Positions 1 to 5,738 of a stretch of 13,545 bases of DNA are shown piece after piece. The notes under the pieces are model-generated. The model had not been told where the DNA came from. It did not search any database and saw only the letters and a program-made list of their open reading frames with translations. Each line of letters opens with the position of its first letter. Positions within the stretch are counted from its first letter, which is position 1. Origin of the DNA: Acidobacteriota bacterium (GTDB lineage Bacteria > Acidobacteriota > Terriglobia > Terriglobales > Acidobacteriaceae); contig JAKBAG010000059.1 of NCBI GenBank assembly GCA_021809235.1, positions 1 to 13,545 of the forward strand. The letters are read 5' to 3'. The position numbers and the translations under genes are program-made.

Positions 1-969
1 CCGGTGCTGGATTACTGGTGGGATTATTTCTACTCCAAGAAGGATGTGGAGTCAGGTTGGAATTCCCCGCCCTGCTTCGAGCCGTGGAGCAATCCAGTGG
101 ATCGGCAGGCGCATGGCGGTGTGGCCTTCCTGGACTACTATCTGCAGCAGTTTGCCGCCTATGAGACGCAGCATCAGGTTCGACTGCTGGATTATCTGGA
201 TCTGCATACCTATTTTGCCGCCGACAATCTGGCCTTCCAGCCTGCAGGCAATACGACGCAGCAGCAGGCGCGGCTGAACTCGACCCGCGTCTTCTGGGAT
301 CCGACGTATACCGATCCCAATCTGCCCCAGCCCAACTACAGCAGCGATGCCAACTATACGGCCAATTGCACGACGCCGCTGACCGCGCCGGAGATTATTC
401 CCCGCATGCATGCCTGGGTGAATGCGGACTATCCGGGAACGAAGCTGGCCATCAGCGAATACAACTGGGGCGGGCAGGAGTCGATCAACGGGGCTTTGGC
501 GCAGGCAGACATTCTGGGCATCTTCGGGCGGGAGGGTCTGGATCTGGCCACGCTGTGGGGTGCGCCGGATCCTTCCAGCCAAGTGCCAGGCCTGATGGCC
601 TTCGAGGTCTATCGCAACTACGACGGCGCAGGCGCAGAGTTCGGCAATCTCTCCCTGCCCTCGACCAGCGCCGATCAGGGACGGCTGGCGATCTATGGTG
701 CGCTGCGCACGGCAGACAACGTGGTGACGCTAGTGGTGCTGAACAAAAGCTATGGTGACCTGAACTCCACGCTGATGGTGACGGGCCTGGCCGCAGCAAG
801 CGGGAACAGTGTCGCGGCCAACGTCTGGAGCTACAGCAATGCCAATCTGAGCGCCATCGTGGCGCAGCCGGCGGCAAGCTTTACCGTCAGCGGTGGCGGC
901 AGTCCGGTGGGGACAGCGACCATGACCTTTCCAGCCCAGTCGATCACCGTGATTGCCATTCCACAGTAG
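1..969 (+). CDS. Glycoside hydrolase family 44 (endoglucanase/xyloglucanase), C-terminal part, 5' end outside window
   Basis: The reading frame is open from base 1, so the gene begins before the window; the GTG at 4 is only the first in-frame start-like codon. About 322 residues are visible. Family-44 signatures are a DRQAHGG segment, the LLDYLDLHTYF barrel strand, an ITS-like FWDPTYTDP segment, and PGTKLAISEYNWGG followed by INGALAQADILGIFGREGLDLATLW. The Glu of SEYNWG (visible codon 153) matches the catalytic nucleophile of GH44; the acid/base Glu should lie upstream of the window. After the TIM barrel, roughly the last 100 residues form the small beta-sandwich typical of the family, ending in FPAQSITVIAIPQ. 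No carbohydrate-binding module or sorting tail follows. GH44 enzymes cleave beta-1,4-glucans and xyloglucan outside the cell. No other polysaccharide-degradation gene is visible nearby. Family assignment is firm; the exact substrate is not determined. Confidence 0.93.
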   Translation, partial: PVLDYWWDYFYSKKDVESGWNSPPCFEPWSNPVDRQAHGGVAFLDYYLQQFAAYETQHQVRLLDYLDLHTYFAADNLAFQPAGNTTQQQARLNSTRVFWDPTYTDPNLPQPNYSSDANYTANCTTPLTAPEIIPRMHAWVNADYPGTKLAISEYNWGGQESINGALAQADILGIFGREGLDLATLWGAPDPSSQVPGLMAFEVYRNYDGAGAEFGNLSLPSTSADQGRLAIYGALRTADNVVTLVVLNKSYGDLNSTLMVTGLAAASGNSVAANVWSYSNANLSAIVAQPAASFTVSGGGSPVGTATMTFPAQSITVIAIPQ

Positions 970-993
970 CAGCGCGGCCATCCGGGACGCAGA

Positions 994-1015
994 AGCCGGG
1001 CAGGAGCCGGGCAGG
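994..1015. repeat. Perfect 11-bp tandem duplication between GH44 gene and msrA
   Basis: The unit AGCCGGGCAGG occurs twice without a gap (994-1004 and 1005-1015) in the 75-base gap between the GH44 stop and the msrA start. It ends 18 bases before the msrA Shine-Dalgarno. It does not form a good hairpin and I infer no function; a replication-slippage duplication is the simplest reading. Confidence 0.6.
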
Positions 1016-1044
1016 CGATATGCTGGAAGCAGCAGGAGGCAACG

Positions 1045-1518
1045 ATGGAAAAAGCAACCTTTGGTGCGGGATGTTTCTGGGGAGTCGAGGTCGCATTTGC
1101 GCAGATTCCCGGCGTGACGGCAACGGCTGTCGGCTACGAAGGTGGGACGATGGACCGGCCCAGCTACAAGGATGTCTGCACGGATCGCACCGGCCACGCC
1201 GAGGTGGTCGAAGTGGAGTTTGATCCGTCTCAGGTCCGCTATGAGGATCTGCTGGATGCCTTCTTCCAGCTGCATGATCCGACGCAGCTCAATCGCCAGG
1301 GGCCGGATTGGGGCACACAGTATCGATCGGCCATCTTCTACCACTCCGAAGCGCAGAAGGCGCAGGCTGAGGCCAAAATTGCCGCGCTGACGGCCGAAGG
1401 ACGCTTTGCGCCGAAGCGGATTGTGACCCGCGTGGAGCCGGCGCAAACCTTCTGGCGTGCCGAGGAATACCACCAGCGTTATCTGGAAAAGCGCGGGCTG
1501 GCCAGCTGTCACATCTAG
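1045..1518 (+). CDS. msrA: Peptide-methionine (S)-S-oxide reductase MsrA
   Basis: A 157-residue protein, the usual size for a stand-alone MsrA. It reduces the S-epimer of methionine sulfoxide in oxidised proteins and free methionine, using thioredoxin for recycling. The N-terminus has the catalytic GCFWG motif (residues 9-13, nucleophilic Cys10), followed by the conserved GYEGG, the SYKDVCTDRTGHAEVVEV core, the FFQLHDPTQLNRQGPDWGTQYRS block and EEYHQRYL. A resolving-type cysteine sits third from the C-terminus (Cys155). There is no fused MsrB domain. The ATG is set by a perfect AGGAGG at 1034-1039, five bases upstream. There is no signal peptide, so the enzyme is cytoplasmic. The gene lies 75 bases after the GH44 gene on the same strand and converges on the regulator gene ending at 1580. 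I found no convincing promoter of its own, so read-through is possible. Confidence 0.97.
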   Translation: MEKATFGAGCFWGVEVAFAQIPGVTATAVGYEGGTMDRPSYKDVCTDRTGHAEVVEVEFDPSQVRYEDLLDAFFQLHDPTQLNRQGPDWGTQYRSAIFYHSEAQKAQAEAKIAALTAEGRFAPKRIVTRVEPAQTFWRAEEYHQRYLEKRGLASCHI

Positions 1519-1579
1519 GAACGGCGTCAGCGGCGCATCGCGGCAGGCCAGGCCAACCGCCATGCCACTCTCGCCGCCC

Positions 1580-1909
1580 TCAGAGGGCCGGGCCAAGCAG
1601 CTGGCGCAGCGATTGCACGTACTGCGCCAGGGCTTCGCGTCCTCCCGGCGTGAGCCGATAGAGGGACTGCGGCTTGCGGGCAACGAAGCGCTTCTCGACC
1701 GCAACGTAGCCTGCCTCCTCCAGCTTGAGCAACTGTGCGCCCAGATTGCCGTCCGTGGCTCCGGTTTTGGCGCGCAGCCAGGTAAACTCAGCCTGCTCGA
1801 CGCCGACCAGCAGGCTGACAACGGCCAGGCGCAGCTTGCTGTGCAGCATGGGGTCAAGCTCCGGCAGGGTTTCGGCAGCGGTTTCTGGAGTTTCTACGGG
1901 ATCAGGCAT
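1580..1909 (-). CDS. Winged-helix transcriptional regulator (HTH_34/MarR-like, short form)
   Basis: A 109-residue, single-domain DNA-binding protein. The segment LDPMLHSKLRLAVVSLLVG, then EFTWLRAKTGATDGNLGAQLLKLEEAGYV, then EKRFVARKPQSLYRLTPGGREAL matches the compact winged-helix family common in Acidobacteria and actinomycetes (PF13601-type). The recognition helix would be the ATDGNLGAQLLKLEEAGYV region and the wing the FVARKPQSLYRLT hairpin. The first ~17 residues are Glu/Pro-rich and probably flexible. There is no ligand-binding domain. The ATG at 1909 overlaps the last 8 bases of the upstream membrane-protein gene, so the two are translationally coupled and share a promoter. The likely role is a repressor of its own operon, with the inverted repeat at 2548-2566 as the candidate operator; this is inference. 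The family call is confident, but the regulon is unknown. Confidence 0.88.
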   Translation of the reverse strand: MPDPVETPETAAETLPELDPMLHSKLRLAVVSLLVGVEQAEFTWLRAKTGATDGNLGAQLLKLEEAGYVAVEKRFVARKPQSLYRLTPGGREALAQYVQSLRQLLGPAL

Positions 1910-2510
1910 GGGCCGATCCCGAGGCGGACACGGACCGCGAGCTGCGCATCTCCGACAGAGTGATCACGATCCCGAAGACAATGTTGCAGAAGAAGATGGC
2001 CGCCAGAAACAGCCAGGAAGCACTCTGCTCGGAGACAAAGAAGCTGATGGCAGCGGCGATGGTCCAAAGCACGCCGCAAAGCTGCTGCAGGCGCCAGCGC
2101 AGCACCAGCCCAGAGGCTAGATTGACCAGTCCGAGCAGAACTTCCACGCCGGGAATCAGCGTCTGCGCGCTGGCGTGTCCGCTGTAAGCCATGCCAAAGG
2201 CGAAGACAAACAGCGCGATGCCGCCGGAGCTCCAGAGCGCACCCAGAAAGCGCCCCGTGGTCGTCGCAGGGTCCTGCCCGCTGAAGCGCATGCCGATGCC
2301 AATGGACAGGATTGCGGCCGTGACCATGGTGACGGGCCAGGCCAGACTGCTGTGGTTCAGGCTGGACCAGCCGATGGCCACGTAGTAGGCCAGACCCCAG
2401 AGCAGAAAGTTCCAGCCATAACGGCCGGTTTTGCGACGCCCTTCGCAGATCATGGACTCGATGAGCTGGAGCCGGTCGGAGAGTTCCTGGTGGTTGGATG
2501 GGGTGGACAT
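1902..2510 (-). CDS. Six-helix integral membrane protein partnered with winged-helix regulator
   Basis: A 202-residue protein of unknown function. A polar N-terminal helix (about residues 5-28, HQELSDRLQLIESMICEGRRKTG) is followed by six hydrophobic segments, beginning with WNFLLWGLAYYVAIGW and ending with FLAAIFFCNIVFGIVITL. The C-terminus is short, Ser/Arg-rich and probably cytoplasmic. I see no enzymatic or transport motif. I chose the ATG at 2510 rather than an upstream TTG at 2540 because AGGAGG (plus-strand CCTCCT, 2517-2522) sits six bases before it and the mapped promoter would place the transcript start near 2541. The stop overlaps the start of the downstream regulator by 8 bases. 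The arrangement suggests a membrane sensor or effector whose level is set by the regulator. That is inference from context; no homologue with a known role is recognised. Confidence 0.85.
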   Translation of the reverse strand: MSTPSNHQELSDRLQLIESMICEGRRKTGRYGWNFLLWGLAYYVAIGWSSLNHSSLAWPVTMVTAAILSIGIGMRFSGQDPATTTGRFLGALWSSGGIALFVFAFGMAYSGHASAQTLIPGVEVLLGLVNLASGLVLRWRLQQLCGVLWTIAAAISFFVSEQSASWLFLAAIFFCNIVFGIVITLSEMRSSRSVSASGSAHA

Positions 2511-2547
2511 GGAGTGCCTCCTGAGGAGCAGATTGCTCAATAGAGAG

Positions 2548-2577
2548 TACTCTACGATATAGAGTATAGGCTGTCAA
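2548..2577 (-). promoter_or_regulatory. Sigma70-type promoter with overlapping inverted-repeat operator
   Basis: On the minus strand a perfect -35 TTGACA (2577-2572) is followed by a 17-base spacer and a -10 TAGAGT (2554-2549). The start point would be near 2541, giving a leader of about 30 bases. The spacer and -10 are covered by an exact 7-bp inverted repeat, TACTCTA-N5-TAGAGTA (2566-2548). A third half-site adjoins it, forming the 10-bp palindrome AGAGTACTCT at 2544-2553. A repressor bound here would block the -10. The downstream operon encodes a winged-helix regulator, the obvious candidate to bind. Confidence 0.8.
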
Positions 2578-2582
2578 CAGCG

Positions 2583-2597
2583 AATTTTAGAATTTTT
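2583..2597 (-). promoter_or_regulatory. A/T-tract UP element upstream of the -35
   Basis: A 15-base stretch made almost entirely of A and T tracts (minus strand AAAAATTCTAAAATT) ends five bases upstream of the TTGACA. This is where the RNA polymerase alpha subunits contact UP elements. It stands out against the GC-rich surroundings. Together with the consensus -35 it suggests a strong promoter held down by the overlapping operator. Confidence 0.55.
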
Positions 2598-2619
2598 GCA
2601 GTGCTGTTGGGAGCAGTCC

Positions 2620-3453
2620 CTAGTTCTCCGGCTCAGCCGCCGCGCTGGGCAGGGTGGCCACAGGAACCGGATTGGGGGAGATGGTGGTCGAGTCGGACTG
2701 CCCCGGCTCATCCTGCCAGAGGGCGTAGATCCACCAGAGAATGGCAAGCAGCCAGACCACCAGACGCGCATTGTCCAGCCGGGAAAACAGATGCAGGAGG
2801 CGGTCATAGTCGGCGCGGCTGGTGATCTTGTGCGTGACCTTGATGGTATCGGTGATGCCTTCGACGGTGAGCCGTGCCACGGCTGCGGTGGAAAGCCCGA
2901 TCACGATCTGCACCGGATGGCTATGGAATCCGTTGCCGAAGCGACGGCCGAAGAGCATCATCAGCAGGCCGGTGAGGATGGCAAGCATGTTGACGAAAAG
3001 CTCGGATTTGAGCGCCACAACCACGGTAAGCAGCAGCGGATAGGCCTGTCGGTTGGCCTGCATCGCCTTCAGGTCTGGCCAGGGACCCCAGAGTACAAGC
3101 GCCGTGATGGCGATAGCCAGCAGCAGAAAAGTCCATCCCTGCCAGGCCAGAGGGCTGAGTGGCTTGCCGCGACGGCAGCCGCGGCCAAAAGTAAGGCGGG
3201 CCAGCTCAATGAGGACGCCAAAGAGAAACAGGGAGCTGGCCACCAGCAGCGCGTAGCTTTGCCAGTAGAAGGCATAGGTGGATAGCTTGCCCTGCAGCAG
3301 ATGGTCTGCCAGCAGGCGCAGCGTGGAGAGCATGGTGAGCGCGGTGAACCAGGAAAACCGCTGCGTACGGTCGCGACCCAGCAGGACGACCAGCAGAACA
3401 AGATGGGCAGCCAGCACCAGCGCCCAGAGGATCTGTTCCAAAGAAAAATGCAT
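2620..3453 (-). CDS. Seven-helix membrane protein of unknown function
   Basis: A 277-residue, very hydrophobic protein that I do not recognise as a characterised family. Hydrophobic segments fall near residues 7-25 (LWALVLAAHLVLLVVLLG), 33-50, 64-88 (YALLVASSLFLFGVLIELA), 104-122 (WTFLLLAIAITALVLWGPW), 138-165 (containing ALKSELFVNMLAILTGLLMMLFG), 181-200 and 233-247. Seven helices would place the N-terminus outside and the C-terminal Pro/Ser/Thr-rich tail inside. The HSHPVQIVIGLSTAAVARLTVEG stretch, a His-containing loop before a helix, is the most distinctive part. The ATG at 3453 follows a GAAGG 7-8 bases upstream. The gene lies 81 bases downstream of tRNA-Arg on the same strand, with no obvious terminator between, so co-transcription is possible. 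The downstream operon has its own promoter. It could be an Acidobacteria-specific membrane sensor, but nothing in the sequence proves it. Confidence 0.8.
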   Translation of the reverse strand: MHFSLEQILWALVLAAHLVLLVVLLGRDRTQRFSWFTALTMLSTLRLLADHLLQGKLSTYAFYWQSYALLVASSLFLFGVLIELARLTFGRGCRRGKPLSPLAWQGWTFLLLAIAITALVLWGPWPDLKAMQANRQAYPLLLTVVVALKSELFVNMLAILTGLLMMLFGRRFGNGFHSHPVQIVIGLSTAAVARLTVEGITDTIKVTHKITSRADYDRLLHLFSRLDNARLVVWLLAILWWIYALWQDEPGQSDSTTISPNPVPVATLPSAAAEPEN

Positions 3454-3534
3454 GATGAGCCTTCAGTTTTCATCCGGCGCAAGCTGGAAAGAAGGGGCAG
3501 ATTCCACGAGCAGGGCCGGAGCGGCGAGCAGGAG

Positions 3535-3611
3535 TGGTGCACCCGGCACGATTCGAACGTGCGACCTAACGCTTCGGAGGCGTTCGCTCTATCCAACTGA
3601 GCTACGGGTGC
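3535..3611 (-). tRNA. tRNA-Arg (anticodon CCG)
   Basis: The minus strand folds into a complete 77-nt cloverleaf with an encoded CCA. The acceptor GCACCCG pairs with CGGGTGC, followed by discriminator A and CCA (plus 3535-3537). The D-arm is GCTCAGTTGGATAGAGC. The anticodon stem AACGC/GCGTT closes the loop CTCCGAA, giving anticodon CCG (plus 3575-3577), which reads the arginine codon CGG. The T-arm is GCACG-TTCGAAT-CGTGC. The GCACCCGTAGCTCAG start is typical of bacterial arginine tRNAs. A TAGTAT 12 bases upstream could be the -10, but no clear -35 is seen. Confidence 0.97.
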
Positions 3612-3747
3612 CCTGCAATCAGGATACTATGAGTTGCGCCCTGGGCGGATATGATGGTGTCGGAAAGCAACGGGAAAATCCGGGAACCCAAGCATGAGGA
3701 ACCCGAAGATGCGATCCATCCGAACGAATTCCAGAGGAGAGAAGCAA

Positions 3748-4326
3748 ATGCAGAAGTGGATGCGACGGGCGGCAGTGGCCGCGATGATCTCCGGGCTGGT
3801 CGTAGCCCCGGCCCTGGCTCAGCAGATGAGCAGCATGGGAGCGGCACAGACCCATAGCAAAGGGAACGCTGCACCGCTGAGCCCGCCGGCCAAGGCTTCG
3901 GTGATGGTGGCAGGTGCCTCGATCACCATCGACTACAGTGCGCCGTCGGTGCGCGGGAGGAAGATCTTTGGCGGGCTGGTGCCCTACGGGCAGGTCTGGC
4001 GGACGGGCGCCAATGCGGCCACTACGCTGAAAACGACGACAAACCTGAAGATTGGCTCGCTGATGGTTCCTGCCGGGACATACACGCTCTACACAATGCC
4101 GGGAGCCGATGCCTGGAAACTGATAGTGAACAAGCAGACCGGGCAGTGGGGAACGGTCTATCACGCGGACCAGGACCTGGGACGCGTGGCCCTGAAGGTG
4201 GCGAAGAATGCAGCTCCGGTGGAGAAGATGAAGATCGAGTTCACGCATACTCAAGGCGCGATGACCGCGCTGCACATTGTATGGGCCGATCTGAATCTGT
4301 CCGTTCCGGTGACCGTGGTGAAGTAA
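3748..4326 (+). CDS. Secreted DUF2911 domain protein
   Basis: A 192-residue protein with a clear Sec signal peptide: MQKWMRR charge cluster, hydrophobic core to about residue 21, and cleavage probably after Ala24 (ALA-QQ). The mature protein is a DUF2911 domain, recognised by SVMVAGASITIDYSAPSVRGRKIFGG, then LVPYGQVWRTGANAATTL, then VPAGTYTLYTMPG, WKLIVNKQTGQWG and a final beta-rich HIVWADLNLSVPVTV. Its function is not known. The domain is frequent in Bacteroidota and Acidobacteriota and is probably periplasmic or outer-membrane-associated. The ATG at 3748 is preferred over the in-frame ATG at 3694, because AGAGGAGAG lies 7-8 bases upstream and only this start gives a normal signal peptide. 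The gene stands alone, transcribed away from the tRNA, and ends about 80 bases before a strong terminator. No promoter could be fixed in the 136-base upstream gap. Confidence 0.93.
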   Translation: MQKWMRRAAVAAMISGLVVAPALAQQMSSMGAAQTHSKGNAAPLSPPAKASVMVAGASITIDYSAPSVRGRKIFGGLVPYGQVWRTGANAATTLKTTTNLKIGSLMVPAGTYTLYTMPGADAWKLIVNKQTGQWGTVYHADQDLGRVALKVAKNAAPVEKMKIEFTHTQGAMTALHIVWADLNLSVPVTVVK

Positions 4327-4407
4327 TGTAACGCCGGATACCTTGCCAAGGGCAGGATCAGCGGCAGAAATCCAGGTGGCACGGTGGTGACTGCCGCAGT
4401 TGCAACG

Positions 4408-4449
4408 AAAAATGGACAGGCCGAGGAGCTTCGGCTCTGTCCATTTTTT
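4408..4449. terminator. Bidirectional intrinsic terminator between DUF2911 gene and convergent orphan gene
   Basis: AATGGACAG (4411-4419) pairs with CTGTCCATT (4437-4445), and the stem continues through CCGA/TCGG with a small internal bulge to a six-base loop. A run of A (4408-4412) precedes it and a run of T (4444-4449) follows it, so the hairpin has a U-tract in either direction. It is well placed to end both the DUF2911 transcript from the left and the 97-residue gene's transcript from the right. Confidence 0.9.
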
Positions 4450-4477
4450 GTTTCCCGTGGCGGTGTGATTGTGGCGC

Positions 4478-4771
4478 TCAGTCCGGTATCTGGCTGGACT
4501 GCTTCGGCGAAGTGCCAACCGGGTGCGAGGCCATGGATGTCATCACGGACTGGATCAGGGATTTGGCCCCGTTGATGCCTTCCAGAATGGCCTGCAAATC
4601 CAGCCGTGGCGCCGCGGGATTGCGGTTGGAGACGCAGTAAACGCCGTGCTGGCCGGTTAGAATCAGCGCGTCGGTCAACAGATCAAGGGCGACGGCCAGT
4701 TGTCCCCGGTCTGCGCCCATCATGAAGGTGTACCGCTCCAGTTCTTCGCGTTTTTCGTCAAGGATACTCAT
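4478..4771 (-). CDS. Small conserved-looking hypothetical protein (97 aa)
   Basis: I do not recognise this protein. It is 97 residues, without signal peptide or membrane segment, and appears soluble. The first 20 residues (MSILDEKREELERYTFMMGA) look like a charged amphipathic helix. The middle (LAVALDLLTDALILTGQHGVYCV) is a second hydrophobic-faced helix followed by a short strand with one Cys. The tail after residue 80 is polar and likely disordered. The ATG at 4771 has GGAGAG (plus-strand CTCTCC, 4779-4784) seven bases upstream, and the gene runs straight into the bidirectional terminator, both of which argue that it is real. Its start codon overlaps that of the divergent btuF-like gene on a shared CATG (4769-4772), so its promoter must lie within that gene. 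A regulatory or partner role toward the divergent pair is possible but unproven. Confidence 0.72.
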   Translation of the reverse strand: MSILDEKREELERYTFMMGADRGQLAVALDLLTDALILTGQHGVYCVSNRNPAAPRLDLQAILEGINGAKSLIQSVMTSMASHPVGTSPKQSSQIPD

Positions 4772-4772
4772 G
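4769..4772. other. Head-to-head start codons sharing one CATG palindrome
   Basis: The plus-strand ATG at 4770-4772 (btuF-like) and the minus-strand ATG at 4771-4769 (97-residue protein) share the self-complementary CATG. Each has its own Shine-Dalgarno inside the other's coding sequence: AAGGA at plus 4760-4764 and GGAGAG on the minus strand at 4784-4779. There is no intergenic DNA, so both 5' leaders and promoters must overlap the divergent partner's coding region. Confidence 0.7.
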
Positions 4773-5738
4773 CCAGAACTCTCCGATGTGCCTCTGAATC
4801 AAGCATACGCGCCAGTTGCCGGGCACAGCCCGCGTGTAGTGAGCCTGCTGGCCAGCGCAACCGAAATCATTTGTGCGTTGGGGATGGGCGACTGCCTGGT
4901 GGCGCGCTCCCATGAGTGCGACTGGCCGGAGTGGGTGCGGCGGCTGCCGACGGTGAGCGCACCGACCTTCGACGTGAGCGGCACGAGCGCGGAGATTGAC
5001 CGCGAGGTGCGGCGGCGCGTGGAGGCCGGCGAGCCGCTCTATCGGCTGGACGCGGCGGAGATCGAGGCACTGGATGCGGAGATCCTCTTTGCGCAGGAGC
5101 ACTGCGAGGTGTGCGCGGTGACGCCCGGAGACCTGTCGCGGGCAGGATGCTCAACACCGGGTGCGCAGGTGATGGCGCTGACGGCCGGAACCCTGGAGGG
5201 AATCTTTCTGGGCATGGAGCGGGTGGCCACTGCTTTGGGAGTTCCGGAACGTGGAAAGGCGCTGGTGGCCGCAGAGCAGGCTCGGCTGCAGCGCGTACGG
5301 GAGCGCTGCACTGGCCGCTCGGCACCAACCGTAGTGGTACTGGAGTGGACCGATCCGATCTTTGCCATGGGCAACTGGGGTCCGGAGCTGGTGGAGGCTG
5401 CAAACGGCCAACTGCTGCTGGGCCGCAAAGGAGAGCACTCGCAGGCGATTCCGTGGGAGCAGGTGCTGGAGGCCGATCCGGAGGTGCTGGTGGTGGCTCC
5501 GTGCGGCTATGATCTGGTGCGCACAGCGCAGGAACTGCCGCTGCTGAAGGCGCGTCCGGGCTGGCATGAGCTGCGTGCCGTGCAGCAGGGCCGCGTGGCC
5601 CTTGCCGACGGCAATCGATACTTTAACCGCTCGGGAATGACGGTGGTGGAGACGGCGGAGATTCTGGCCGAGATGCTGCACGGGGTGAAGACTGGCGAGC
5701 CGACGGAGGGTATGCACTGGCGATGGCTGCAAGGATAA
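4770..5738 (+). CDS. BtuF-like cobalamin-binding protein homologue, apparently without signal peptide
   Basis: A 322-residue member of the periplasmic-binding-protein fold family PF01497 (COG0614, BtuF/FepB class). The N-terminal lobe starts at RVVSLLASATEIICALGMGD and continues with LVARSHECDWP, the position of metal/corrinoid-facing residues in BtuF-like proteins. Other family blocks are ILFAQEHCEVCAVTP, VVVLEWTDPIFAMGNWGPELVEAANG, IPWEQVLEADPEVLVVAPCGYD and a C-terminal VALADGNRYFNRSGMTVVETAEILAEMLH. The leader before the first strand is only about 20 polar residues, with no signal peptide or lipobox, and no upstream in-frame ATG adds one. It is therefore predicted to be cytoplasmic, unlike classical BtuF, which implies binding or handling of a corrinoid rather than import. 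The ATG at 4770 is supported by AAGGA at 4760-4764. It overlaps the next gene by 16 bases. No btuC/btuD genes and no cobalamin riboswitch are visible here. Confidence 0.85.
   Translation: MPELSDVPLNQAYAPVAGHSPRVVSLLASATEIICALGMGDCLVARSHECDWPEWVRRLPTVSAPTFDVSGTSAEIDREVRRRVEAGEPLYRLDAAEIEALDAEILFAQEHCEVCAVTPGDLSRAGCSTPGAQVMALTAGTLEGIFLGMERVATALGVPERGKALVAAEQARLQRVRERCTGRSAPTVVVLEWTDPIFAMGNWGPELVEAANGQLLLGRKGEHSQAIPWEQVLEADPEVLVVAPCGYDLVRTAQELPLLKARPGWHELRAVQQGRVALADGNRYFNRSGMTVVETAEILAEMLHGVKTGEPTEGMHWRWLQG

Noticed and set aside
1576..1588. Small hairpin GCCCT-cag-AGGGC at the end of the regulator gene
   Set aside because: Only five base pairs with a three-base loop and no T-run; it overlaps the stop codon and is probably coding-sequence chance.
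1894..2577. 227-codon minus-strand frame overlapping the six-helix protein in another frame
   Set aside because: Its start lies upstream of the mapped promoter, and the product is Arg/His/Gly-rich with no fold. The alternative frame has a perfect Shine-Dalgarno and membrane helices.
2596..3285. 229-codon plus-strand frame opposite the seven-helix protein
   Set aside because: The translation is low-complexity and polar with no motif, whereas the minus frame gives regular membrane helices.
3535..3611. tRNA-Arg as an integration site for a mobile element
   Set aside because: No integrase, no duplicated tRNA 3' fragment and no change in gene character were seen on either side within the window.
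4600..4769. Possible cobalamin riboswitch upstream of the btuF-like gene
   Set aside because: This stretch is coding sequence of the divergent 97-residue gene, and I found no B12-box-like core.
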